A stretch of 40,286 nt of DNA from Gammaproteobacteria bacterium (GTDB lineage: Bacteria > Pseudomonadota > Gammaproteobacteria > Steroidobacterales > GCA-2729495). Numbering within the stretch: position 1 is the stretch's first letter; every line of letters starts with the position of its first letter. The stretch lies in the NCBI GenBank assembly GCA_024277915.1, contig JAJRUG010000073.1, forward strand, positions 1 to 40,286. The letters are read 5' to 3'. Under the pieces are notes generated by a model, which saw nothing but the letters and a program-made list of their open reading frames with translations, was not told the origin of the DNA and ran no database searches. The translations under genes and the position numbers were made by a program. This document shows positions 16,964 to 24,498 of the stretch, one piece after another.

Positions 16964-17503
16964 TTGGAAAAATTTCGCCTGCAAGTGCGTATATTGATCC
17001 GTGTATGCTCAACAATCGTACTATTAAGTCTCTCCGCTACTGCGCAGAGCGATAGCTTCTTTGAAGTTTTCAGGGATTTCGTACTGGGACCAGAGGCGCA
17101 CGCCGGGACACCGGCTATTGTGCAACTCCCGACAAATAGCCAGGCACACAATTGCATGCAATGTCATAACGGCAGCACCGGGCCTCAGATCAATTTGAAG
17201 CATGCGGAGACGCCAATGCAATTCCGCGGACACCTCAGTATCGACCACCCGATTGGGATGGACTACGACCGATACGCTAACAAGAGTCCTGCAACTTACG
17301 TCACTCCTACACATATGGACAAGCGTATTGTGCTCGAAGACGGCAAGGTTACCTGTGTTTCCTGTCATCAGACCATAGTTGAACAAAACGCCGGATCTGA
17401 CGATATCGCCACCCCGACCGGCGATCAACACTGTAATGCTGCTTCGGGCTATACCACCGGTCCGAGTCAGGTTCAGCTATGCATGGGTTGTCACGCGATG
17501 TAG
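16964..17503 (+). CDS. Exported triheme c-type cytochrome
   Basis: The 179-residue product has a basic N-terminus and a hydrophobic signal segment ending near TAQS, so it is exported to the periplasm, where haem is attached. Three CxxCH haem sites are visible: C64-C67-H68 (CMQCH), C131-C134-H135 (CVSCH) and C173-C176-H177 (CMGCH), the last only two residues from the C-terminus. Additional His residues (SIDHPIGMDY, TPTHMDK) could be distal ligands. The HPIGMDY and CxxCH pattern resembles doubled-CXXCH and NapC-partner type cytochromes, but the partner is unknown. The start is TTG at 16964 with GGGGAG 7 bases upstream. It is inserted in opposite orientation between mutL and amiB, breaking the usual order, and no other respiratory gene is nearby. 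Confidence 0.85.
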   Translation: MEKFRLQVRILIRVCSTIVLLSLSATAQSDSFFEVFRDFVLGPEAHAGTPAIVQLPTNSQAHNCMQCHNGSTGPQINLKHAETPMQFRGHLSIDHPIGMDYDRYANKSPATYVTPTHMDKRIVLEDGKVTCVSCHQTIVEQNAGSDDIATPTGDQHCNAASGYTTGPSQVQLCMGCHAM

Positions 17504-17519
17504 GGCAAGCTTGAGGTCG

Positions 17520-18845
17520 CTAGATGCCTGAAGCAGCAGGGATGGTCAGTATTTTTCCAACGACGATCTTGTCAGTTCGCAGATTATTGGCAGCCCGAAT
17601 ACGTCGCACGCTGACCTTGTAGCGGCCGGCGATCTTGCTGAGTGTTTCGCCACTGCGAACCTTGTGCGCGGTCGCTGACCTGCCGGGCTGCTTGCTTAGC
17701 TGTGCTACCAGCGTGCCGCGCGGCGGGTCTGCGTAGTAATAGGACTTGATGCCAGAAAAAATAGCGTGAGCAAGTTTATCCTGGTGCACTCTGCTGCCGA
17801 GATTACGTTCGTCTTTGGCATTCGATATGTACGCTGTTTCGATCAGCACAGATGGAACATCCGGAGCCTTTAGCACCAGGAAAGGCGCTCGCAAAACGTT
17901 ACGTTTCCGCACTTTCCCGACATACGCCATCTCGCGCAGTATTTCATCGCCAATCCGGATACTGGAACTCAATGAAGCATTTTGCGACAGATCCATCAAC
18001 ACTGAGGCAAGCACTTGATCCTTGTCCCCCAGATCCACGCCACCAATCAAATGTGCCGCATTCTCGCGCTCCGCAAGCCTCATGGATGCTTCGTCGCTGG
18101 CGCCCTTATTGGATAGCACATACACGGTAGCACCGTTGACCCGCCGGTCTGTGAATGAATCTGCATGAACCGACACAAACAGATCTGCCTCCGCTGACCG
18201 GGCTTTCTCTGTTCGAACCCGGTGGTCAACAAGGCGGTCATCAGAGCGGGTCAGGATGGCACGCATGCCCCGCTGATTGTTGATTTTCTCTGCCAGGCGT
18301 TTCGCTATTTTCAGCACTGCATCTTTCTCACGCAGGCCGGAAGGGCCGATCGATCCAGGGTCCTTGCCCCCGTGCCCGGGGTCGACCACGATCACGATAT
18401 CCCGTGCAGAATTTTCTATAGTCCTGACTGTTTTAACCGGTGCGGGTTCGCTGCCGGGAAACAGGTCGATCACCAGTCGATCTCCCTGACCGCTACCAGG
18501 CTCGAGCAGGAAACTGCGGGGCTGCATTCGTGCATTCAAATCCAGCACAACACGCGCTGTTCCATCTTGCCGGTTGGCGCTGCGAATCCGGCGCACCGAG
18601 CCTTTTCCATCGGGCAATGAAGCCGCATTGCTGCCGATAAAACCGGGCTTGATATCAATAACGATCCGGTATGGATCAGTAAGGGTAAATACCTGGTGTG
18701 CTGATGGCTGACTAAGATCCAGTACTACCCGCGTAACCTCATTCTTGGTCGCGATACGAACATTTTCGATCCGGGCAGGATCAGCCAGCACCTGGCAGAA
18801 AACAAGAAATAGAATAACCCCCATGGTGGGGCGAAAAACTGACAT
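17520..18845 (-). CDS. amiB: N-acetylmuramoyl-L-alanine amidase AmiB/AmiC type with LysM
   Basis: The enzyme splits stem peptides from glycan strands in septal peptidoglycan, allowing daughter cells to separate. The 441-residue protein has a signal peptide (residues 1-21, ending LA), an AMIN domain (about 22-135, IENVRIATKNEVTRVVLDL) for septal targeting, a zinc-dependent Amidase_3 domain (about 150-375) with VVDPGHGGKDPG, FVSVHADSF and LIETAYISN, and one LysM repeat (about 393-437, KVRSGETLSKIAGRYKVSV). The AMIN plus C-terminal LysM layout is that of AmiB. It sits upstream of mutL as in enterobacteria, separated from it only by the inserted cytochrome gene. Activation by an EnvC or NlpD homologue is expected but not visible here. 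Confidence 0.95.
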   Translation of the reverse strand: MSVFRPTMGVILFLVFCQVLADPARIENVRIATKNEVTRVVLDLSQPSAHQVFTLTDPYRIVIDIKPGFIGSNAASLPDGKGSVRRIRSANRQDGTARVVLDLNARMQPRSFLLEPGSGQGDRLVIDLFPGSEPAPVKTVRTIENSARDIVIVVDPGHGGKDPGSIGPSGLREKDAVLKIAKRLAEKINNQRGMRAILTRSDDRLVDHRVRTEKARSAEADLFVSVHADSFTDRRVNGATVYVLSNKGASDEASMRLAERENAAHLIGGVDLGDKDQVLASVLMDLSQNASLSSSIRIGDEILREMAYVGKVRKRNVLRAPFLVLKAPDVPSVLIETAYISNAKDERNLGSRVHQDKLAHAIFSGIKSYYYADPPRGTLVAQLSKQPGRSATAHKVRSGETLSKIAGRYKVSVRRIRAANNLRTDKIVVGKILTIPAASGI

Positions 18846-19015
18846 ATTCCCCTCAGTTATACGCGCCTGTTAAAGTGAGTATACGGAATCTGATCCGGAT
18901 GGGAAGTATTTTCTACATAGATATTATGAAGATAGGCGGGATAGCTACAAGCGACTGTAACTGATTGCTTCATCAGCTGATTATTTCAACGAAAATACCT
19001 GCCGAGCTTCGGATG

Positions 19016-19507
19016 CTAAGCAGAGGTCGCGCAGACTGCCATCACCCCGGCGCCGGTCGTATTCTCCGCGCGCAGCAGCAAGCTTCGACCCGCGCCATCA
19101 ATCGCAAGGACTACGCTGAGGTCTGGTTTCTCGATACGCCCCGCTGCCCGCTCGGGCCATTCTACCAACAGCAAACTGCGGTCGCTGCAGGCTTCCTCAA
19201 GACCCAGATACTGAACCTCGTCTGCTTTGGCCAAACGATACAGATCGACATGGTAAATCGAGTAATCAGCCAACTCGTATGGCTCTACCAGCGTATAGGT
19301 CGGACTTGGCACCCGCCCCTCGTGCCCCAGGCCGCGCAACAACCCGCGCACAAAGGTTGTCTTGCCCGCCCCCAGGTCGCCGATCAGGTGAATCACCAAA
19401 CGATTGGGGCAAACAGCAATCACCGCTTCAGCAAGCGTTCTCCCCGCCTCCAGGGTCGCACTCTCAGCAGGCAGCTGTACTACCCGCTCTAATTCGGATT
19501 CAGACAT
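19016..19507 (-). CDS. tsaE: tRNA threonylcarbamoyladenosine biosynthesis ATPase TsaE
   Basis: TsaE works with TsaB and TsaD to transfer threonylcarbamoyl to A37 of tRNAs that read ANN codons. The 163-residue protein has Walker A GDLGAGKTTFVRGLLRGLG, the conserved SPTYTLVEPYE and HVDLYRL, and VEWPERA near the end. The ATG at 19507 is preferred over GTG at 19519 because it gives the normal length; both overlap the 3' end of nnrD (which ends at 19489), so the two genes are translationally coupled. The 170-bp spacer to amiB is unusually long for this operon, so amiB may have its own promoter. Confidence 0.95.
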   Translation of the reverse strand: MSESELERVVQLPAESATLEAGRTLAEAVIAVCPNRLVIHLIGDLGAGKTTFVRGLLRGLGHEGRVPSPTYTLVEPYELADYSIYHVDLYRLAKADEVQYLGLEEACSDRSLLLVEWPERAAGRIEKPDLSVVLAIDGAGRSLLLRAENTTGAGVMAVCATSA

Positions 19508-20976
19508 GACCGCACACACTCCAGCACATCTGTTGCTATCAACCCTCGCTGGCCTGCGCTTGCAGCAAGATCACCGGCGCAGGCATGAACATGAGCCGCG
19601 GCAGCAGCTGAGTGGTGCAGTTGGTTGCTTCCGAGCTGTGCAACCAGCCCCGCGATCACACCGGTGAGCACATCGCCCATCCCGGCAGTCGCCATTCCCG
19701 GATTACCTCCGCCAATCAGCAGCGGCACCATCCCCCTGCTGCCGACCAATGTGCCACGGCCTTTCAGAACAACCACTCCGCCGTAAGCTTCAACCAATGA
19801 TGACAATGCCTTCAGCCGATCGCTCTGAATCTGCCCGGTTGTGACACCAAGCAAACGTGCTGCCTCGCCCGGATGCGGGGTCAGTATCCAGTCATCCGAA
19901 CGAACCGGGTCGGCCGCCAGCAGGTTCAAGGCATCGGCATCCAGAATTTTTGGCAATTTTGATGCCAATACCCTGGCATACATGGATTGTGCCCATGCAT
20001 CCTTGCCCAGGCCCGGACCTACTGCGACGACACTGGCGCGCTTGAGCAGGGGCTCAAGTTCCCCTGCATCGCTAATACCACAACACATCAGCTCCGGCCG
20101 GCCGGCAAAAATGGCTGGCATGTTTCCAGTACAGGTGCCCACGGTGACCAAACCAGCACCACTGCGGAGGGCTGCCGTACCAGCCAGGCGAACAGCGCCG
20201 CCCATTCCATCATTCCCGCCAACAACCAGTACATGGCCAAAATCGCCCTTGTGTGCGGTAGCCGCTCGCTGCGGCAACAAGCCGGAGAGATCCTCTGCCG
20301 TAAATCTTCGCAGTGTGGCGTCAAGGTCTTGTGTTGCCACAGCCGGAATACCAAGATCATCCAGGATGATTTCACCGCAGCAATCCGCCCCGTGGCCCAG
20401 AAACATGCCCTGTTTCCCGGCCACGAAAGTGACAGTCATCCTGGCACGTATCGCTGCACCCATGATTGCTCCGGTCAATCCATTCAACCCGGTTGGAATA
20501 TCTACCGCCACAACTGGTGTGTCCGCACTATTTACCGCATCAACAACCAGCTGGTACTGCCCTTCCAGGGAACGATCCAATCCGGTACCAAGCAGGGCAT
20601 CAAAAATCAGCTCTGATTCAGAACACAGGGCGTCCGTGAACCTGGTGGCCCGGCCACCAGCCGCCTTGAAATCGGTCCATGCAACAAGCGCATCCCCGGC
20701 CAGGCATTCCGGATCTGACAGGGCGCATACGGTGACGTTCAGACCCGCCGCCTGTGCTATTCGCGCAATCACATAACCGTCTCCGGCGTTATTGCCTGCC
20801 CCGCACAAAACCAGCCAGTGCCCCGCCTCCGGAAAAGCCTTTCGCGCCAGATCAAATGTCGCCTGCCCGGCCCGGGTCATCAGCGTGTACCCGGGAATCC
20901 CATGGTCCTCTATCGCCCTGCGATCAAGTTCTCGCACCGCAGCAGGTGAATAAATCAAATTGGTCACAGCAGACAT
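19489..20976 (-). CDS. nnrD: Bifunctional NAD(P)H-hydrate epimerase / ADP-dependent dehydratase
   Basis: The protein repairs damaged NAD(P)H: the N-terminal YjeF_N domain (about 1-215) epimerises the R and S hydrates, and the C-terminal ribokinase-like domain (about 225-490) dehydrates the S form using ADP. Visible motifs are CGAGNNAGDGYVIAR and DIPTGLNGLTG in the first domain, and HKGDFGHVLVVGGNDGMGGA, ILTPHPGEAARLLG and GNPGMATAGMGDVLTGVIAG in the second, with the conserved GMGD. The ATG at 20976 (MSAVTNLIYSP) is chosen because an extension to 21057 would add 27 residues with no family counterpart. It heads the superoperon and is divergent from the PLP-enzyme gene, so a promoter is expected in the 62-bp gap. 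Confidence 0.95.
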   Translation of the reverse strand: MSAVTNLIYSPAAVRELDRRAIEDHGIPGYTLMTRAGQATFDLARKAFPEAGHWLVLCGAGNNAGDGYVIARIAQAAGLNVTVCALSDPECLAGDALVAWTDFKAAGGRATRFTDALCSESELIFDALLGTGLDRSLEGQYQLVVDAVNSADTPVVAVDIPTGLNGLTGAIMGAAIRARMTVTFVAGKQGMFLGHGADCCGEIILDDLGIPAVATQDLDATLRRFTAEDLSGLLPQRAATAHKGDFGHVLVVGGNDGMGGAVRLAGTAALRSGAGLVTVGTCTGNMPAIFAGRPELMCCGISDAGELEPLLKRASVVAVGPGLGKDAWAQSMYARVLASKLPKILDADALNLLAADPVRSDDWILTPHPGEAARLLGVTTGQIQSDRLKALSSLVEAYGGVVVLKGRGTLVGSRGMVPLLIGGGNPGMATAGMGDVLTGVIAGLVAQLGSNQLHHSAAAAAHVHACAGDLAASAGQRGLIATDVLECVRSCLNPN

Positions 20977-21038
20977 CACGAGGATTATACTGAGGTATCT
21001 GCAAATTGGGTGACACAAGCACACCAAAAGGAAACAAC

Positions 21039-22253
21039 ATGACTTTCGATCCGGCAAAAAGAATTCAGGATGTTTTACTGTTCGGTGAGTTTGGCGGGGT
21101 TAACCCCTCCATCACCGACTCTGCAACCTATACATTCATGAGCAACGAAAAAATGGAGGAGCTTTTCGATCATGAGATCGAAGGCTGTTTCCTGTATTCA
21201 CGGCACTGGAACAAAACCAACAAATACCTTTCTGATGTGCTGGCCCTTATGGAAGATGGCGAAGCAGCGCATGCCACAGCATCTGGAATGGCCGCGATCA
21301 GCTCGACGCTGATTCAGCTCTGCTCAACCGGCGATGAGATTGTTTCAAGCCGTACCGTGTATGGCGGCACCTATGCGTTGCTGAAAAACCTGCTACCGAG
21401 AATGGGTATCTCCACGCAGTTCGTCGACTTCCAGAACCAAGCGGCCATCCGTGCGGCTATCACACCAAATACACGTGTTCTTTATTGCGAGTCCATGAGC
21501 AACCCGTTGCTGGAGGTCTCGGATATTCCGGCGCTTAGTCGAATCGCCCGTGAGCACAATATTCAGCTGGTCGTGGATAACACCTTCAGTCCGTTGATTT
21601 TGTCACCGTTGCGCCTCGGTGCAGACGTGGTCATACACAGCATGACAAAATTCATCAATGGCACCAGCGACTGTATCGCCGGTTGTGTGATCTCTTCTCA
21701 TGATTTCATCGCCAGTCTCAGCGATATCAACAGTGGCCCATGCATGCTGCTCGGGCCGGTGCTGGACAGTCTGCGAGCAGCCAGCCTGTTGAAAAACCTT
21801 CACAGCCTGCACATTCGTATGACACAACACGGCAAGAATGCACTGCATCTGGCCAGGTTTCTGGAAAATGAAGGGCTCACGGTGTACTACCCCGGCCTGG
21901 AAAACCATCCGCACCATCAATGGATGAAAACCCATCGGAATCCCGGCTACGGGTATGGCGGTATTGTTGCGCTCGACACCGGCAGTAAAGCGGCTGCAAA
22001 CAAACTCATGTCGCTGATGCAGGAACAAAAAGTCGGTTACCTCGCGGTCAGCCTCGGATATTTCAAGACACTGTTCAGTGCACCGGCACACAGCACATCA
22101 TCAGAAATCCCGGAAGACGAACTGGACAGCATTGGAATCGGGGACGGCCTGATTCGGTTCTCCATCGGACTGGATCGCGATATCGCCCAAACATGCGAAG
22201 TGATCCAACATTGTCTGACCGAGGCAGGCCTTGCTCCAACCAAAGCTGCATGA
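21039..22253 (+). CDS. Cys/Met metabolism PLP-dependent enzyme (cystathionine gamma-synthase/lyase family)
   Basis: The 404-residue protein is a fold-type I PLP enzyme of the trans-sulfuration family. It shows ATASGMAAISSTL for cofactor phosphate binding, SRTVYGGTYALL, the aspartate in VVDNTFSPLIL and the Schiff-base lysine in HSMTKFINGTSDCIAG. Family members perform gamma- or beta-elimination or replacement on cystathionine, methionine or O-acylhomoserine. The Cys that marks many methionine gamma-lyases is Gly here (VYGGTYALL), so cystathionine gamma-synthase/lyase or O-acylhomoserine sulfhydrylase activity is as likely; the substrate cannot be decided. The ATG at 21039 has AAGGA 6 bases upstream. 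Its stop overlaps the queG start by ATGA, so it forms an operon with queG. This gene is an insertion in the usual nnrD-queG neighbourhood. Confidence 0.85.
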   Translation: MTFDPAKRIQDVLLFGEFGGVNPSITDSATYTFMSNEKMEELFDHEIEGCFLYSRHWNKTNKYLSDVLALMEDGEAAHATASGMAAISSTLIQLCSTGDEIVSSRTVYGGTYALLKNLLPRMGISTQFVDFQNQAAIRAAITPNTRVLYCESMSNPLLEVSDIPALSRIAREHNIQLVVDNTFSPLILSPLRLGADVVIHSMTKFINGTSDCIAGCVISSHDFIASLSDINSGPCMLLGPVLDSLRAASLLKNLHSLHIRMTQHGKNALHLARFLENEGLTVYYPGLENHPHHQWMKTHRNPGYGYGGIVALDTGSKAAANKLMSLMQEQKVGYLAVSLGYFKTLFSAPAHSTSSEIPEDELDSIGIGDGLIRFSIGLDRDIAQTCEVIQHCLTEAGLAPTKAA

Positions 22254-23302
22254 ATATCAGCGAGCTTGCGGTACAGATCAAAACATGGGGAGCGGAGTTC
22301 GGGTTCCAGCAAACCGGTATTACCGATACTGACCTGAGTACGGCAGAACAGCACTTGCAAACCTGGCTCGCCGATAAACAACACGGGGCTATGGAATACA
22401 TGGCACGCCATGGAACCAAACGCAGCCGCCCTGCTGAGCTGTTACCAGGAACCTGCCGGGTTATTTCAGTCCGAATGGACTGCCTGCCAAAAGAGCAGTC
22501 CACTCCCGACGAGCAACTGGGTAAAACCCAACACGGCTATATCGCCCGGTACGCGCTCGGGCGCGACTACCACAAGGTACTTCGCAGCCGCCTGCAAAAA
22601 CTCGCCAGCCGGATTGAACAATCCATCGGCGAATTCGGATACCGCGCTTTCGTTGATAGCGCTCCGGTAATGGAAAAGCCTCTGGCCCGTAAAGCCGGAC
22701 TGGGCTGGATCGGCAAACACACCAACCTGATCAACAAACAAGCCGGATCATGGTTCATGCTGGGAGAACTCTATACCGATCTGCCTCTGCCTGTTGACGA
22801 TCCGGCCACAGATCATTGCGGCAGTTGCCGCGCCTGTATCGACATTTGTCCAACCGGCGCCATCACCAAACCCTACGTTCTTGATGCCCGAAAATGTATT
22901 TCCTATCTCACTATCGAGCTCACCGGCAGCATCCCGGTCGAATACCGTACGGCAATCGGTAACCGGATATTCGGCTGCGATGACTGTCAACTGGTCTGCC
23001 CCTGGAACAAATTCGCGCAGCACACCCTGGAAAAGGATTTCGCCCCGCGCCACGGACTGGATTCACCGGAACTCACCGGACTGTTTTCCTGGACCGAGGG
23101 CGAATGGCAATCCAAAACCACCGGAAGCGCAATCCGCCGTGCCGGCTACCAAGGATGGCTAAGAAACATCGCCGTCGCCCTGGGCAACGCATCTCCCACC
23201 CCCGAGGTACTGCAGGCACTGGAATCAAAAAAGAATCACCCGTCAGAATTAGTGAAAGAACACGTTATCTGGGCTCTAACCCAGCACCACCCCAATAAAT
23301 AG
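22250..23302 (+). CDS. queG: Epoxyqueuosine reductase
   Basis: QueG carries out the last step of queuosine synthesis in tRNA, reducing epoxyqueuosine to queuosine with cobalamin and two 4Fe-4S clusters. The 350-residue protein has the cobalamin-binding N-terminal region with the catalytic Asp in FVDSAPVMEK (D136), then ferredoxin-type cysteines C190-x2-C193-x2-C196-x3-C200 and C243-x2-C246-x3-C250, and a C-terminal HEAT-like helical part. The ATG at 22250 overlaps the preceding stop in ATGA. Its neighbourhood beside nnrD is conserved in gammaproteobacteria. A pair of large hairpins follows directly after the stop codon and may end transcription. Confidence 0.96.
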   Translation: MNISELAVQIKTWGAEFGFQQTGITDTDLSTAEQHLQTWLADKQHGAMEYMARHGTKRSRPAELLPGTCRVISVRMDCLPKEQSTPDEQLGKTQHGYIARYALGRDYHKVLRSRLQKLASRIEQSIGEFGYRAFVDSAPVMEKPLARKAGLGWIGKHTNLINKQAGSWFMLGELYTDLPLPVDDPATDHCGSCRACIDICPTGAITKPYVLDARKCISYLTIELTGSIPVEYRTAIGNRIFGCDDCQLVCPWNKFAQHTLEKDFAPRHGLDSPELTGLFSWTEGEWQSKTTGSAIRRAGYQGWLRNIAVALGNASPTPEVLQALESKKNHPSELVKEHVIWALTQHHPNK

Positions 23303-23334
23303 TAAAGCGTCAGCCAGAGCTCCCACCCGCCCAA

Positions 23335-23421
23335 GGCCTTACCTGCCGGGTTCCCCTTTGCAGGGAGTAAAGCGGACCGCAGGGAGCCATCCCGGCAAAG
23401 GGGAACCCGGCAGGTAAGGCC
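23335..23421 (-). repeat. Long hairpin repeat, copy A (27-bp perfect stem, conserved apical core)
   Basis: The arms at 23335-23361 and 23395-23421 are perfectly complementary over 27 bp, with 33 nt between them. The loop contains the family core in minus-strand orientation: GGCTCCCTGCGGTCCGC lies on the minus strand within 23365-23391. The stem includes TACCTGCCGGGTTCCCC. No T-run follows either arm, so it is not a typical intrinsic terminator. It begins 33 bp after queG. Confidence 0.9.
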
Positions 23422-23483
23422 GGACGATTGGCACCCCAACTCAATCAAGGAGAGCCCCCAACGCCGGAATGGCAGCAAGCCCC

Positions 23484-23570
23484 GAGTACAGGTGCTGGTA
23501 ACCCTTTCCAGCGGATGGCTCCCTGCGGTCCGCTTTACTCCGCTGGAAAGGGTTACCAGCACCTGTACTC
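23484..23570 (+). repeat. Long hairpin repeat, copy B (30-bp perfect stem, conserved apical core)
   Basis: The arms at 23484-23513 and 23541-23570 pair perfectly over 30 bp around a 27-nt loop holding GGCTCCCTGCGGTCCGC on the plus strand. The stem includes GGTGCTGGTAACCCTTTCC. The left flank reads CCCC and the right flank TGA, as in copy C. It ends 76 bp before the panC stop codon, in opposite core orientation to copy A. Confidence 0.9.
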
Positions 23571-23646
23571 TGACATCAGCGGTTACAACGGGTTTTCAGA
23601 GAGTATTCCGGACACTGATGGCAAGGCCATGTCTCGGGCAGTACAC

Positions 23647-24495
23647 CTAGAGCTCCACGAGAACATTATCAATCAACCGCGCCTTCCCGAGCCGGGCCGC
23701 TGCAAGAACAACCAGATACCGGCTATCCGGTTTCGGCACTGATAGATCCCCGGCCTGTCGAATCGAAAAATAGTCAGGTTTAAAACCTGCTTGCCTCAAA
23801 GATGCCAGCCCTTCTTTCTCAAGAGCGGCAAAATCAGTACTACCCGAAGTCAGCTGTTCACGACAAAGCTTGAGTGCTCGAAACAGCTCCGGTGCCGCCG
23901 CCCGTTCATCTTCAGACAGATACTGGTTCCGGGAACTCATTGCGAGGCCATCTTTCTCACGGCTGGTCTGACCCGCAATAATTTCTATCCCCATATGCAG
24001 GTCAGCCACCATGCGCCGCACAATAGCCAGTTGCTGATAGTCTTTCTGGCCGAACACAGCCACATCCGGCTGCAGAATATGGAACAGTCTGCTGACTACC
24101 GAAGTAACGCCTTCAAAATGATCTGTTCGGGTCTCGCCGCAAAGAATCTCTGACAGACCGGGGACAACTACACCGGTTCTGTTTTCCTGTGCTTCCGGAT
24201 AAATTTCTTCAACACCGGGAACGAACAGCAAATCAACCCCTGCTCTCGACAAGCGTCGTTTGTCATTTGCCAGGGTGCGAGGATAGTTTTCAAAATCCTC
24301 ATTCGGGCCAAACTGGGTTGGATTGACAAAAATGCTCACAGCAACCTTTTCAGCATGCTCATGCGCCAGCGAAACCAGGCTCATGTGGCCTTTGTGAAGA
24401 TTGCCCATGGTCAGAATCACTGCCAGTGACTCACCATCGCGTCGCCAGTTGCGAATGATGTCCCGCACACCACTGATTTCATGAATTGTCTTCAT
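23647..24495 (-). CDS. panC: Pantothenate synthetase
   Basis: PanC joins pantoate and beta-alanine with ATP to make pantothenate, the coenzyme A precursor. The 282-residue protein shows the class I synthetase-like TMGNLHKGHMSLV (HxGH type, with N-L for the common A-L), SIFVNPTQFGPNEDFENYPR (shortened here to FVNPTQFGPNEDF), VFGQKDYQQLAIVRRMV, and the KMSKS-like MSSRNQYLS. The start is the ATG at 24495; a TTG directly before it is not needed. It follows panB by 3 bp, so panB and panC form one transcription unit. Confidence 0.97.
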   Translation of the reverse strand: MKTIHEISGVRDIIRNWRRDGESLAVILTMGNLHKGHMSLVSLAHEHAEKVAVSIFVNPTQFGPNEDFENYPRTLANDKRRLSRAGVDLLFVPGVEEIYPEAQENRTGVVVPGLSEILCGETRTDHFEGVTSVVSRLFHILQPDVAVFGQKDYQQLAIVRRMVADLHMGIEIIAGQTSREKDGLAMSSRNQYLSEDERAAAPELFRALKLCREQLTSGSTDFAALEKEGLASLRQAGFKPDYFSIRQAGDLSVPKPDSRYLVVLAAARLGKARLIDNVLVEL

Positions 24496-24498
24496 CAA

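Larger units (their letters stand above)
23303..23646. other. Gene-free convergent spacer holding two long hairpin repeats
   Basis: The 344 bp between the ends of queG and panC contain no credible coding sequence. Almost 180 bp are taken up by two perfect inverted repeats (23335-23421 and 23484-23570) described separately. The remaining parts (23303-23334, 23422-23483, 23571-23646) show no recognisable signal. Confidence 0.8.

Noticed and set aside
19841-20776. Plus-strand open frame of 311 codons opposite nnrD
   Set aside because: Rich in Ser, Ala, Pro and Arg as typical for antisense frames of G+C-rich genes; nnrD on the other strand has all its motifs.
23335-23421. Ordinary intrinsic terminator
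   Set aside because: The stem is much longer than usual, the loop is 33 nt and sequence-conserved, and no T-run follows; termination may still be one of its effects.
23335-23570. Integron attC sites or a CRISPR array
   Set aside because: attC sites have conserved outer boxes and variable loops, the opposite of what is seen; there are no regularly spaced direct repeats or cas genes.
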